Shown here: positions 34,002-42,054 of the stretch, piece after piece
Position numbering within the stretch: the stretch's first letter is position 1
Layout: each line of letters opens with the position of its first letter
Assembly (NCBI RefSeq): GCF_016907695.1
Contig: NZ_JAFBCK010000001.1
Span: 4,204,001-4,268,000 of the forward strand
Source of the DNA: Actinokineospora baliensis
Lineage (GTDB): Bacteria; Actinomycetota; Actinomycetes; Mycobacteriales; Pseudonocardiaceae
Direction of reading: 5' to 3'
DNA length: 64,000 nucleotides
The notes under the pieces: model-generated
Told to the model about the DNA's origin: nothing
Seen by the model: the letters and a program-made list of their open reading frames with translations, nothing else
Database searches by the model: none
Translations under genes and position numbers: made by a program

Positions 34002-36140
34002 TTAGGCCCCCGTGCTCAAGATGGTTACGGAGTCGCTAAGCGTGTTGGTCACGTAGGCCTCCTTGCCGTCAGGGGAGACGGCGAGTGACCATGGCTCTCT
34101 GCCCACGGGCACGGTGGCGGTGACCTGTTTGGTACCTACGTCGATGACCGACACGGTTCCCGATCCGTTGTTGGCGACGTAGACGTGTTTGCCGTCCGGC
34201 GCCACCGCCACCGCCATGGGCCGTTCGCCCACGTCGATCGTGTCGGTCACCTTCTGGGTGTCCGTGTCCACTACGGACACGGTGTTGTCGTCGAAGTTCG
34301 CCGTGTAGACGGTCCTGCCGTCCGGAGACACTGCCAATGCCAGACTGCTCTTGCCGACCCGCACCGAGCCGAGAACCCGGTGGCTGTCCAGGTCGAGGAT
34401 GGTGACCTGGTTGAGTTCCACGCTCACGACATAGACCTTGTTGCGATCCACCACTAGGCCTCGGGAGCCCGCTGGGGCCTTCGCGAACGGCGTCGCCACT
34501 GTGCCGTCGGTCTCCAGTTCCAGGATCTGGGCAGCCTCCTGGTCAGGGATGAGCAGCCTCTTACCGTCCTGTGTCGTGTCGGGGACGAACAGCCCCTTGC
34601 CCGCCGGGACAGTCGAGACCACTTCATCCTTCCCGGTGTCGACAACGGCCACGGCGTTGCCCGGGCTAAGAAGCGTCACGAAGGCCTTGTTGCCACTCAG
34701 CACCACGTACTGCGGCGGCGCTGTCATAGGGATCGCTCGGATCACCTTACGAGTGGAGCGGTCGATCACCGACACGGTGTTCGAGACGCTGCTCGGCACG
34801 TACACCTTGGAGCCCGAGACCGCTACGCCCCGAGGGCGTCGCCCTACGCCGTTGATCGTCCCCGCGACAGTTGGAGAGCCGCTGCTCGCCCCGATGACGG
34901 CATCGGCTTCTGCCGCCCCGGTCTCGCTGCCACCACCGGTAAGGACTGCGATACCGCCACCAACAAGGGCGGCAGCGGCGACCGCAGCCATAGGGATCAG
35001 GAACTTTCGCCGACTCACCCTCGGTCGCGGCGAGGGCGCGGGCACGTGTGTCGGCTTTGGTGTCATCCGCCTAGAGGCGATGGCTGCTGCGCCTAACGCC
35101 ACGGTGAACTTCGGGTGTAATCCAGTCCTCACGGGACGCCCGAAGGCGGCAGAGACAACCTGGTCGACCAAGGGGATACGCGACGACCCTCCGGCGAGCA
35201 GCACCGCCGCCAAGTCGCGCGGGGTGAGCCCCGCCGACGAGATGGTGCGGTACAACGCCTCCACGGTCAGGTCCACCGACGGCCTGATCATCTCGTTGAA
35301 CGCCAACCGGGTGACGACAACGTCGCGATGGCCCGACAGCAGGGGCACCCGCACAGTCACGTCCGGCTCGATGGACAACTCTTCCTTCGCGCGAACGCAG
35401 GCCGCCCGCGTCGCCGCCAGCACGCCCGCAGCTGCGGGATCGGCCGGGTCCAACTCGGAGAGTCCGCCGCCCACAGCAGCGTCCACATGCGCGAACAAGG
35501 CCTCGTCGAAGTCCATGCCGCCCAGGCGCTCGATGCCCTCGGGGGTGCCCACGATCTCCATGCCGTCTTCGCGCGCCCGCAGGATCGTCGTGTCGAAGGT
35601 TCCGCCCCCGAGGTCGTACACCGCGACGAGTTCACCGACGCCTAGGCGACGCTCGGCCGCGTAGTGCGTCGCGGCCGCCTCAGGCTCGGTGACCAGGACC
35701 GCGCCAGGCAGGCCCGCGAGCCGCGGCACCTCGTCGAAGTGTTCACGCCGGTAGGGCCCCCACACCGCCGGGCATGTCAGAACCACCGACTCCGGAACAA
35801 TGCCTATAGTCGCCGTCACCCGAGCCATCACGGATTTCAACTGGGCGGCTAATAGCGCGGCGGGGGAGTAGGGGGCGCCACCCACGACTAGCGGTGTCGG
35901 ATCACCCAACCGGCGCTTGAATCCGCGGACCAGCCTGTGCGGCTCATTTCGCGCGGCGTCCACCGCGGCGTCACCCGTCAGCAACGTCCCGTCCATGGCG
36001 GCGAAAACCGCTGATGGCTCAACGACTCCGTGGCGACCGAGGGGGACCATCGTCGTCGCTATCGGGCCGGAACCGGTCGGGCCGACGATGGCGACCCCGG
36101 TGAATGTGGTGCCGAGGTCGATGCCGACTCCGTGGCCCAT
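34002..36140 (-). CDS. Hsp70-family protein fused to a transmembrane helix and YVTN beta-propeller
   Basis: 712 residues, start ATG 36140 with GGGAG upstream. Residues 1-365 are an actin/Hsp70-type ATPase: phosphate 1 GIDLGTTFTGVAIV, phosphate 2 VYDLGGGTFDTTIL, adenosine motif AVLLAGGSSRIPLV. There is no Hsp70 substrate-binding domain. A basic stretch and one transmembrane helix follow (RRKFLIPMAAVAAAALVGGG, about 383-403). The C-terminal ~290 residues are YVTN/YncE-type propeller blades with repeats such as VYTANFDDNTVSVVDT and VYVANNGSGTVSVIDV. The ATPase should be cytosolic and the propeller extracytoplasmic, suggesting a trans-membrane sensor or scaffold. It is divergent from the signalling cluster across a palindromic operator-like site. 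Confidence 0.92.
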   Translation of the reverse strand: MGHGVGIDLGTTFTGVAIVGPTGSGPIATTMVPLGRHGVVEPSAVFAAMDGTLLTGDAAVDAARNEPHRLVRGFKRRLGDPTPLVVGGAPYSPAALLAAQLKSVMARVTATIGIVPESVVLTCPAVWGPYRREHFDEVPRLAGLPGAVLVTEPEAAATHYAAERRLGVGELVAVYDLGGGTFDTTILRAREDGMEIVGTPEGIERLGGMDFDEALFAHVDAAVGGGLSELDPADPAAAGVLAATRAACVRAKEELSIEPDVTVRVPLLSGHRDVVVTRLAFNEMIRPSVDLTVEALYRTISSAGLTPRDLAAVLLAGGSSRIPLVDQVVSAAFGRPVRTGLHPKFTVALGAAAIASRRMTPKPTHVPAPSPRPRVSRRKFLIPMAAVAAAALVGGGIAVLTGGGSETGAAEADAVIGASSGSPTVAGTINGVGRRPRGVAVSGSKVYVPSSVSNTVSVIDRSTRKVIRAIPMTAPPQYVVLSGNKAFVTLLSPGNAVAVVDTGKDEVVSTVPAGKGLFVPDTTQDGKRLLIPDQEAAQILELETDGTVATPFAKAPAGSRGLVVDRNKVYVVSVELNQVTILDLDSHRVLGSVRVGKSSLALAVSPDGRTVYTANFDDNTVSVVDTDTQKVTDTIDVGERPMAVAVAPDGKHVYVANNGSGTVSVIDVGTKQVTATVPVGREPWSLAVSPDGKEAYVTNTLSDSVTILSTGA

Positions 36141-36204
36141 GGAGTTCTCCCAGTCCGCGCGGGCGATAGCCCTGCTCCGGTAGTTGACTCTATCTCCGCG
36201 CGGG

Positions 36205-36226
36205 CGGGTAGGGATATCCCTACCCG
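36205..36226. promoter_or_regulatory. 22-bp perfect palindrome, candidate operator
   Basis: CGGGTAGGGATATCCCTACCCG is a perfect palindrome, written here only as its half site CGGGTAGGGAT plus its complement. It lies midway between the divergent Hsp70-like (36140) and kinase-like (36281) starts. The symmetry suits a dimeric NarL/LuxR-type response regulator, such as the one encoded at 36772. Confidence 0.55.
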
Positions 36227-36280
36227 GCTAGAGGGCAACCCCTGTTGCCCGTGATCGTCGGCGCGCCGCAACATTGTCCG

Positions 36281-36781
36281 ATGAACCCGATCACCCGCTG
36301 GTGGCGACGGGTCCGCCCGGTGCGGTTGCGGCCGGTGGACCCGGTGACCTGCGCGCTGCGCCGGGGACTGGAACGTGATCTTAACGACGGTCCCGCGCAG
36401 CGGGTCGCGGCGCTGTCGGTGGAGCTAGGGTTGCTGTCCGTGGACCTGCCCGACAACCCCGCGTTGGCGGGGCGCATCGACCAGCTGCGGTGCTCGCTGG
36501 ACACCGTGCTGGCCGAGCTGCGGGAGATCGGTGGCGCGTTGTACCCACCCGTGCTGGCCAGCGACGGGTTCGAACCGGCGCTGCACGCCGTGGCCGAGCG
36601 GCACGGGGTCGCGCTCGCGGTCAGCGGCGACCCGGTGGACCGCGACACGGCCGACGCGGCGTGCCTGGCCGTGGTCGACCACCTGCGGTCGGTTCCCCGC
36701 GACACCAGGTTGGACGTGCGGGTGCGGCGCGGACTGGGATCCGTGTGGGTCGACATCACCGAGGAGCGGCTGTGCGGGTAG
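36281..36781 (+). CDS. Degenerate, truncated histidine-kinase-like protein lacking the phospho-acceptor His
   Basis: A 166-residue protein from ATG 36281. Residues about 22-90 match the HisKA_3 dimerisation domain of NarL-type sensor kinases (CALRRGLERDLNDGPAQRVA, then ELREIGGALYPPVLASDG). The canonical phospho-acceptor His of RxLHDGxQQR is Asn35. What follows is a short remnant with no N-box, G1 or G2 motif, so it cannot bind ATP in the usual way. It overlaps the response regulator by 10 bp with GAGGAG as that gene's ribosome site. It may be a dimerisation partner or an anti-regulator of the response regulator, or a decaying kinase. The intact frame, good codon use and coupling argue for function. 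Confidence 0.75.
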   Translation: MNPITRWWRRVRPVRLRPVDPVTCALRRGLERDLNDGPAQRVAALSVELGLLSVDLPDNPALAGRIDQLRCSLDTVLAELREIGGALYPPVLASDGFEPALHAVAERHGVALAVSGDPVDRDTADAACLAVVDHLRSVPRDTRLDVRVRRGLGSVWVDITEERLCG

Positions 36782-37434
36782 CCATCGCCGATGACGGCGC
36801 CTTGTTCCGCGAGGGCCTGGTCATGCTGCTGCGCGCGGCGGGCCACGAGGTGGTCGGTTCGGTCTCCGACGGCGACAAGCTGGCCGCCCTGGTGGCCACC
36901 GACCCCGTCGACGTGGCCATCCTCGACATCCGGATGCCCCCCGAACCCGACGGCGGCCTCGCCACCGCGGAACGCGTGCGGGCGCTGCGGCCGGAGACCG
37001 GGCTGTTGCTGCTGTCGCACTACGCCGAGACCCACTACCTGATGCGGGTCCTGGAGATCGGCACCGAAGGGGTCGGCTACCGGCTCAAGGAGAAGGTCGC
37101 GGGCGTGCAGGTGCTCGACGACACCCTTACCCGCCTGGCTTCGGGAGAGATCGTGATCGAACCGTCGCTGGCCAAGCGGCTGGTGGAACGCCCGGCGGGC
37201 GGCGATGGACCGGTCGGCGCGCTCAGCGAGCGCGAGCACGACGTGCTGCGGCTCATGGCGGAGGGCCGCACCAACAACGCCATCGCCAAGGAACTGTTCA
37301 TCTCCGCGAAAGCCGTGGAGAAGCACATCGCGGCGATCTTCACCAAGCTGGACCTGCCCGGCGATCCCAGCGTCCACCACCGCAGGGTTCTGGCGGTACT
37401 CGCGTACCTGCGTGCCAGGCGGATCGACGGTTAA
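36772..37434 (+). CDS. NarL/FixJ-family response regulator
   Basis: 220 residues, GTG 36772 with GAGGAG 5 nt upstream. The receiver domain (1-120) has the acidic pair (IADDGALFREG), the phospho-acceptor Asp52 (VAILDIRMPP), a conserved Ser/Thr-region (LLLLSHYAE) and Lys in YRLKEKV. The C-terminal LuxR-type HTH covers about 150-210 (LSEREHDVLRLMAEGRTNNA, then AVEKHIAAIF). All key residues are present, so it should be phosphorylatable. Its immediate partner upstream lacks the donor His, so the true kinase may be the one at 39259-40191. It probably binds the palindrome at 36205-36226; that is inference. Confidence 0.93.
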   Translation: MRVAIADDGALFREGLVMLLRAAGHEVVGSVSDGDKLAALVATDPVDVAILDIRMPPEPDGGLATAERVRALRPETGLLLLSHYAETHYLMRVLEIGTEGVGYRLKEKVAGVQVLDDTLTRLASGEIVIEPSLAKRLVERPAGGDGPVGALSEREHDVLRLMAEGRTNNAIAKELFISAKAVEKHIAAIFTKLDLPGDPSVHHRRVLAVLAYLRARRIDG

Positions 37435-37437
37435 GAG

Positions 37438-39255
37438 GTGGACTTCGAGGCGTTGGTCCGTGAACTGGCCGAGTCGACCGGTCAGTCCGCGGCGTACTAC
37501 GCGCCTGATGGCGATGGACTGACCGTTGCCGCCTCTTGGCCTGGGCCTGCCGCCCAAGCTGACCGCGTCGAGTCGATCCCAGGTGTCGTGGAGCGGGTGC
37601 CCGGTGGGGGAGCAGTGGCTCTATCGTCCGCGGGGGCGGGCGATCTGCAGCGGTTGCGCCGAACGGCCCACAAGATTGCCCTAGTCGCCGCTGATGATCG
37701 GTTGCGGGCTGAACGTGAACGGCTCACCGAGCGGGTCCACGTCCTAGAGGCGGATGCACGCGCTGCTCGGGAGCGGCTCGCCGAGGTAAGAGAGCTCGAA
37801 CGTCGCCGCATCGCCGTGGCGCTCACTGCGGTCACCACGCGCGAGTTCACCGACTTGCGGTCCTTACTCGCCGACTTGGACTACGCGGGCAGCGACACCG
37901 CTCGCGCTCTTACCGCGTTCCGCACCGCGCTCGACGATGTCATAGACCGCTTCCGCACCGTAGTGCGCGGCGTCCACCCCGCGATGCTGCCCGACCGCGG
38001 ACCCGTTGCCGCACTTGAAGAACTTGCCGCGGACCTGCCCCGCCCCATCCGATTCACCGGGGACCTGGGGCGCAGGGTCGGCTGGGAGGTCGAGTCCGGG
38101 ATCTACCACGCTGCCGCAGCCGTCGTGTCGTTGTTGGCGGAGGGCCCATCCCGCGACCCCGTGGACATAGAACTGTCGCGTGTGAACGGTGCTCTGGTGC
38201 TGACCTTCACCGATGGCGCGTCGACACTCACCGGCGCCGAGTTGCGGTCCACGCTGAAGGACGACGCGGATCGATTGGCCGCGTTCGGGGGCATCCTCGA
38301 CACCTGGGTCACCGGTGGGCGTGTGGTTGTTCGGATCTGGTTGCCGGAGCGCCTTGACGGGTCCGCGGTCGTCGCGCCCGCCTCGGCCGAGGGGACGCTC
38401 TTGGCGCGCGTGCGCGACCTTGTGGCGACAGCGGTGCGGGAGTCGGTAGCCGGTTGGGCTGAGATCGCTGACCGCCTCGACCAGCCACCGACCGTCGCCC
38501 TGGTCGACTCGTCGGGAGCCGTGGAACTGCTCACCGGCTACACCTTCGCCAGCGACGGCGCCGCCGCCTGGTACACCCACGGCCGGACCGGAGACGTGAC
38601 GTTCCACCGCCCGGGCCTGCCGCCGGTCACCACCCCGGTCTCGGTCGCGGGACTCACCCGCCCCTCCGACGTCTCCCGCTTGGTGATCCGCTGGCCCGCC
38701 GACATCCTGCGCCACCTCACCCTGGTCGACATCCCGACTCTGCCCACCGCCGTGACCGGCTTCGACGTGATCGTGCTGCCGCGACCGAACCCGACCTTCC
38801 TGCGCACCTTCCGCGACAAGGTCGACATCATTGTCGGCACGGACGATCTCGCCGCCCTCTTACGCCGCCGAGTCATAGAGCGCGCCGATCTCATCACTGC
38901 CCGCTCAGTTCTCGCGGCCGCACGGCGTGCTCCGCGCCCAGAGCCGCTCGCCCGGCTCTTAGATCGGATCGAGGCTGACGCGCACGAGCTCGCGGAACTC
39001 TCTCTGCTGAACGATCTCGAGTCTGGACATCTGACGCTGCCAGGCGACCCAATCCGCCTCTTAGGCGCTCATGGTCGCGCTGCGCACGTCCGCCTGGGTT
39101 TACCGGCCTCCTCCACCCGTGACGAGATCCACCACGCCGCTGTCACTGCTACGGCTCTATGGCGCACTCGCGCGGGCAACCCCGCCACCAGCCCTCATCA
39201 CCGAGATGCGTGCCTGATCCTTGTGCGCACATGTGAGGGCTTGTCGCTGATCTGA
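37438..39255 (+). CDS. Degenerate histidine kinase fused to a dynamin-like pseudo-GTPase domain
   Basis: 605 residues, GTG 37438, 3 bp after the response regulator stop. Residues 1-75 resemble a small GAF remnant, then there is a coiled coil (75-120). Next is a HisKA_3-like helix in which the usual R-R-I-E-R-D-L-H-D-G reads RRRIAVALTAVTT (T130 where His is expected), and a HATPase-like region with no clear N or G boxes. From about 345 the pattern PTVALVDSSGAVELLTGYTF, then LRHLTLVDIPTL, then VIVLPRPN mimics G1/G3/G4 of dynamin GTPases, but the GxxxxGKS lysine is missing. The C-terminus resembles that of actinobacterial dynamin-family proteins. I infer a catalytically dead signalling scaffold. 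At least three in-frame TTA codons are present. Confidence 0.65.
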   Translation: MDFEALVRELAESTGQSAAYYAPDGDGLTVAASWPGPAAQADRVESIPGVVERVPGGGAVALSSAGAGDLQRLRRTAHKIALVAADDRLRAERERLTERVHVLEADARAARERLAEVRELERRRIAVALTAVTTREFTDLRSLLADLDYAGSDTARALTAFRTALDDVIDRFRTVVRGVHPAMLPDRGPVAALEELAADLPRPIRFTGDLGRRVGWEVESGIYHAAAAVVSLLAEGPSRDPVDIELSRVNGALVLTFTDGASTLTGAELRSTLKDDADRLAAFGGILDTWVTGGRVVVRIWLPERLDGSAVVAPASAEGTLLARVRDLVATAVRESVAGWAEIADRLDQPPTVALVDSSGAVELLTGYTFASDGAAAWYTHGRTGDVTFHRPGLPPVTTPVSVAGLTRPSDVSRLVIRWPADILRHLTLVDIPTLPTAVTGFDVIVLPRPNPTFLRTFRDKVDIIVGTDDLAALLRRRVIERADLITARSVLAAARRAPRPEPLARLLDRIEADAHELAELSLLNDLESGHLTLPGDPIRLLGAHGRAAHVRLGLPASSTRDEIHHAAVTATALWRTRAGNPATSPHHRDACLILVRTCEGLSLI

Positions 39256-39258
39256 TGG

Positions 39259-40191
39259 CTAGGTAGCCGGGATGAAGCCTTCAACGGTGGTTCCGTTGCC
39301 CAGGGCCGAATCCACCCGGACGGTGCCGCCGACATCGGTCAGACGTGTGGTCAGGTTGACCAAGCCCGCCCCATTGCCTGTCCTCTCGAACCCGGGCCCG
39401 TCGTCGCGGACGGAGAAGTGCAGGCCGTCGTGGGTGGTGTGCAGGCGGACGTCGATCGCGGCGCCGACGGCGTGCTTGTGGGCGTTGTTGACCGCTTCCA
39501 GGCACACGAAGTAGACCGCTGTCTCGACCTGAGCCGGGAACCGGGGCAGGTCCGCGGCGACGTCGAGGCGGACGTCGGTGTGCGGGGCCAATTCGGCCCC
39601 CAGAGCGGCCACCAGGCCCTTGGCGAGCGCGGGCGGCAGAACGCCCGCCGCGGTGCGGATCAGGCTCTCCTGGGCGGCGTCGAGCCGGTCGGCGAGGGTC
39701 GCGATGACGGACGGGTCGTGTTCGGCGACCGCGACGGCCATGCGCAGGGCCACCAAGCGGTGCTGGGTGCCGTCGTGCAGGTCCCGTTCGATGCGGCGCC
39801 GCTCGGTGTCCATCTCCGCGGCCGCGCGCCACCGACCATCGGCCAGGTCGGCGCTCGCCTCGTGACCGCGGCGGCGCAGGTCGTCCACCGAGCGGGTCAA
39901 CCGGATCAGGTCGACCACCGGGGCGAGCACGGCGGCGACCGCACCGAGCCTGGCCCGACTGGGTCGCACCCGCAGTTCGGCGCCGGAGGAGATCACCGCC
40001 CGAAAGCCGCTGCCACCAGCTCCCCACGCGTACCGGACGCCGTCCAGACGCAGCTCACAGCCCTCAGCACCCAGAGCGAGCCCAACAGCTTCGGCCACGG
40101 CTTCTGGGCGGGGGTCGCGCTCGCCGACCACGGTGGCGACAGCGGCAAGGACGGCATCCACCGCAGAGTCCCCGTGATCACGCCGCGCCAC
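39259..40191 (-). CDS. Sensor histidine kinase, NarL/DesK type (HisKA_3)
   Basis: 310 residues, GTG 40191, 25 bp downstream of the Ser/Thr kinase gene in the same direction. The N-terminal ~120 residues form a small GAF-like sensor with no membrane segment, so it is cytosolic. The HisKA_3 motif RRIERDLHDGTQHRL has the phospho-acceptor His139. The HATPase has the N-box CLEAVNNAHKHA, G1 RDDGPGF and G2 GAGLVNL, so it should be active. It autophosphorylates and passes phosphate to a NarL-type regulator. The nearest one is the NarL regulator at 36772-37434, whose adjacent kinase-like proteins lack the acceptor His. Convergent with the pseudo-kinase gene. Confidence 0.92.
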   Translation of the reverse strand: MARRDHGDSAVDAVLAAVATVVGERDPRPEAVAEAVGLALGAEGCELRLDGVRYAWGAGGSGFRAVISSGAELRVRPSRARLGAVAAVLAPVVDLIRLTRSVDDLRRRGHEASADLADGRWRAAAEMDTERRRIERDLHDGTQHRLVALRMAVAVAEHDPSVIATLADRLDAAQESLIRTAAGVLPPALAKGLVAALGAELAPHTDVRLDVAADLPRFPAQVETAVYFVCLEAVNNAHKHAVGAAIDVRLHTTHDGLHFSVRDDGPGFERTGNGAGLVNLTTRLTDVGGTVRVDSALGNGTTVEGFIPAT

Positions 40192-40216
40192 CTCGTCACG
40201 GTACCTGCCAGGAGCG

Positions 40217-41635
40217 TCAGACGGGACGGCTGCTGAGCACCGTCGACTGGTCGATCTTCCACTGACCGCCTACGTTCACCAGCACGTAACGGTGTACTTC
40301 CCTGACGTTCTTGCCATTGGCGAACCGGTAGTCGAGCGTGACCTTCACCGTGTTCTCCCCCGCGGGGGTCACACCCGAGATCTTCACCCCTGCGACGGCG
40401 CTCCAGAAGCGCTGGTAGCCCTCGTACCCACCCGCTGGGTTGCGCTGGAACTTCTCCGTCAGCCGGGTCCACCCTTGCTCAAGCCCGCTCGGCATCAAGG
40501 CGTAGTAGTCCGTGAGCGCCGCCACGGGATCCCCCGGCGACTGCACTACGGGGTCTTGGGCAGGTGGGGCAGCGGTGGTCACAGGTGGCTGCGGTGACGT
40601 TGTCGGCGGTTGCGTTGGGGCCGGGGTGGTAGCCGCAGGTGTGAGCGGCGTGGACTCTATGGGGGCCGCGACACCTGTGTCTTGGCTGTCGACCAAAGCG
40701 AGAGTCGCGACCGTAGCGCCCGCTAGTAGCGCCAATGCCACCAACACGATCGCTGAACGCCTACGCTTCGGAGGCTCTACTGGCTCCAGATGCTCTGTCG
40801 GCGTGAAGGCGATCGGATCGGCCTTGAAGGCGCTCAAAGCGTCGCGCGCCTCGACCATCGTGGGGCGCACTGCCGGGTCTGGATCCAACATGTGCAGAAG
40901 CAGCGGTGCTAGTGCACCCGCCCTCTCTGGCGGCGTGAAGACCCCGGTCGATACCCGGTACAGCAAGGCGATCGGGTTGTCGTCCCGACCGAACGGCGGG
41001 GCGCCCTCAACAGCGGTGTACAGCGTCGCGCCGAGCGAGAACACATCGGAGGCGAACGTCGCCACTTCGCCTCTGGCGACCTCCGGTGCCAGATAGGCCG
41101 GGGTGCCTCTTACGGTGGAGGTCATGGTGCCGGAGGAGTCCGCAGCGAGCCGCGAGATCCCGAAGTCGGTGATTTTGATCCGGCCGTCTTCACCTAAGAG
41201 CACATTGGCGGGCTTGACGTCGCGGTGCACCACCCCGGCTTCGTGCGCCGCGGCCAAGCCAGCCGCGACAGCCGCGCCGATACGTGCGGCCTCCTCCGGG
41301 GAAAGCGGCCCGGAGGAGGCCAGCACCTCAGATAGGCTCGTGGACGGCAGGTACTCCATGACGAGGCACGGGTAGCCGTCGTCGTCGATGACGTCGAACA
41401 CGGTGATCGCGCCCGGGTGCTGCAACTTCGCCGCGATCCTGCCTTCTCGCTCCGCGAGTCGGCCGACGCGCTCCGCCTCGGGTCCCGCCGGGACCCGCAT
41501 CCGCTTCACCGCCACCGTGCGGTGCAGGCGCTCGTCGTAAGCCCGCCACACCTCGCCCATGCCGCCTCTGCCCAGCGGCTCGACCAGACGGTAGCGGCCG
41601 GAAACCTGTCGCCCGGAATCCCGTCGTTCAGTCAC
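40217..41635 (-). CDS. Transmembrane Ser/Thr protein kinase (PknB type)
   Basis: 472 residues. The kinase domain is complete: the glycine loop LGRGGMGEVWRAY, Lys in VAVKRMRV, HRDVKPANVLL (catalytic loop), TDFGISR (Mg loop) and the APE-equivalent TPAYLAPEVARG. A juxtamembrane basic stretch and one transmembrane helix (SAIVLVALALLAGATVATLAL) follow, then a Thr/Pro-rich linker (TPAATTPAPTQPPTTSPQ) and an extracytoplasmic ~95-residue NTF2/DUF4878-like domain (DYYALMPSGLEQGWTRLTEKF). There are no PASTA repeats. The GTG at 41635 is the first sensible start, with a weak ribosome site. It probably shares a transcript with the downstream histidine kinase, an unusual pairing of the two kinase types. 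Confidence 0.93.
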   Translation of the reverse strand: MTERRDSGRQVSGRYRLVEPLGRGGMGEVWRAYDERLHRTVAVKRMRVPAGPEAERVGRLAEREGRIAAKLQHPGAITVFDVIDDDGYPCLVMEYLPSTSLSEVLASSGPLSPEEAARIGAAVAAGLAAAHEAGVVHRDVKPANVLLGEDGRIKITDFGISRLAADSSGTMTSTVRGTPAYLAPEVARGEVATFASDVFSLGATLYTAVEGAPPFGRDDNPIALLYRVSTGVFTPPERAGALAPLLLHMLDPDPAVRPTMVEARDALSAFKADPIAFTPTEHLEPVEPPKRRRSAIVLVALALLAGATVATLALVDSQDTGVAAPIESTPLTPAATTPAPTQPPTTSPQPPVTTAAPPAQDPVVQSPGDPVAALTDYYALMPSGLEQGWTRLTEKFQRNPAGGYEGYQRFWSAVAGVKISGVTPAGENTVKVTLDYRFANGKNVREVHRYVLVNVGGQWKIDQSTVLSSRPV

Positions 41636-41679
41636 TCAGGTGGGTTTACCCGCGCGCGGGGCGGGTGAAACGGACAGTG

Positions 41680-41820
41680 CTAGTTGTGGGTCATCCCGGG
41701 CGTGGAGTTGTGCGTCATGCCCGGGTCGGTGCCCGCGGCGGCGGGGGTGGCGATGACCACGCCCACGACGAGCGCGGCGGCGGCGATGAGGGCGGCGAAA
41801 AGGGAACGCTTGGCGCGCAT
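41680..41820 (-). CDS. Small secreted peptide with PGMTHN repeats
   Basis: A 46-residue ORF from ATG 41820 with GGAG 7 nt upstream. MRAKRSLFAALIAAAALVVG is a textbook signal peptide with a likely cleavage after ATPAAA. The mature peptide is only about 15 residues and consists of GTDPGMTHN followed by STPGMTHN, a near-perfect hexapeptide repeat. No family is recognised. It lies 44 bp upstream of the kinase gene on the same strand. It might be a secreted signal or metal-binding (His/Met) peptide. The signal peptide is clear; the function is unknown. Confidence 0.6.
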   Translation of the reverse strand: MRAKRSLFAALIAAAALVVGVVIATPAAAGTDPGMTHNSTPGMTHN

Positions 41821-42020
41821 GGGGTTCTCCGTCGGTCGGCCGTCCGGCCGGTGCGGCCCGGACGGGCTGTGCACGGTGTGGACCGGACCGATCGTCGCAA
41901 TGCCACGCCACGGTGACGCCACACCCGCGTCAACGCCCGGTGAATGCGCGCGTAACCCCAGGCGACCACGGTGGGTGAGCGGTCGCTAGGCCATTGGGCT
42001 CGACCTTGCCGTGCATGCCT

Positions 42021-42042
42021 GTTCACCTTCCGTTCACCTTCT
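42021..42042 (+). promoter_or_regulatory. PHO-box-like direct repeat upstream of the LAL regulator
   Basis: GTTCACCTTCC followed directly by GTTCACCTTCT: two 11-bp direct-repeat units with the GTTCAC core, as in actinobacterial PhoP (PHO) boxes. The site ends 12 bp before the ATG at 42055, a position more suited to repression than activation. Assignment is by pattern only. Confidence 0.45.
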
Positions 42043-42054
42043 TAAGCTGATCCG

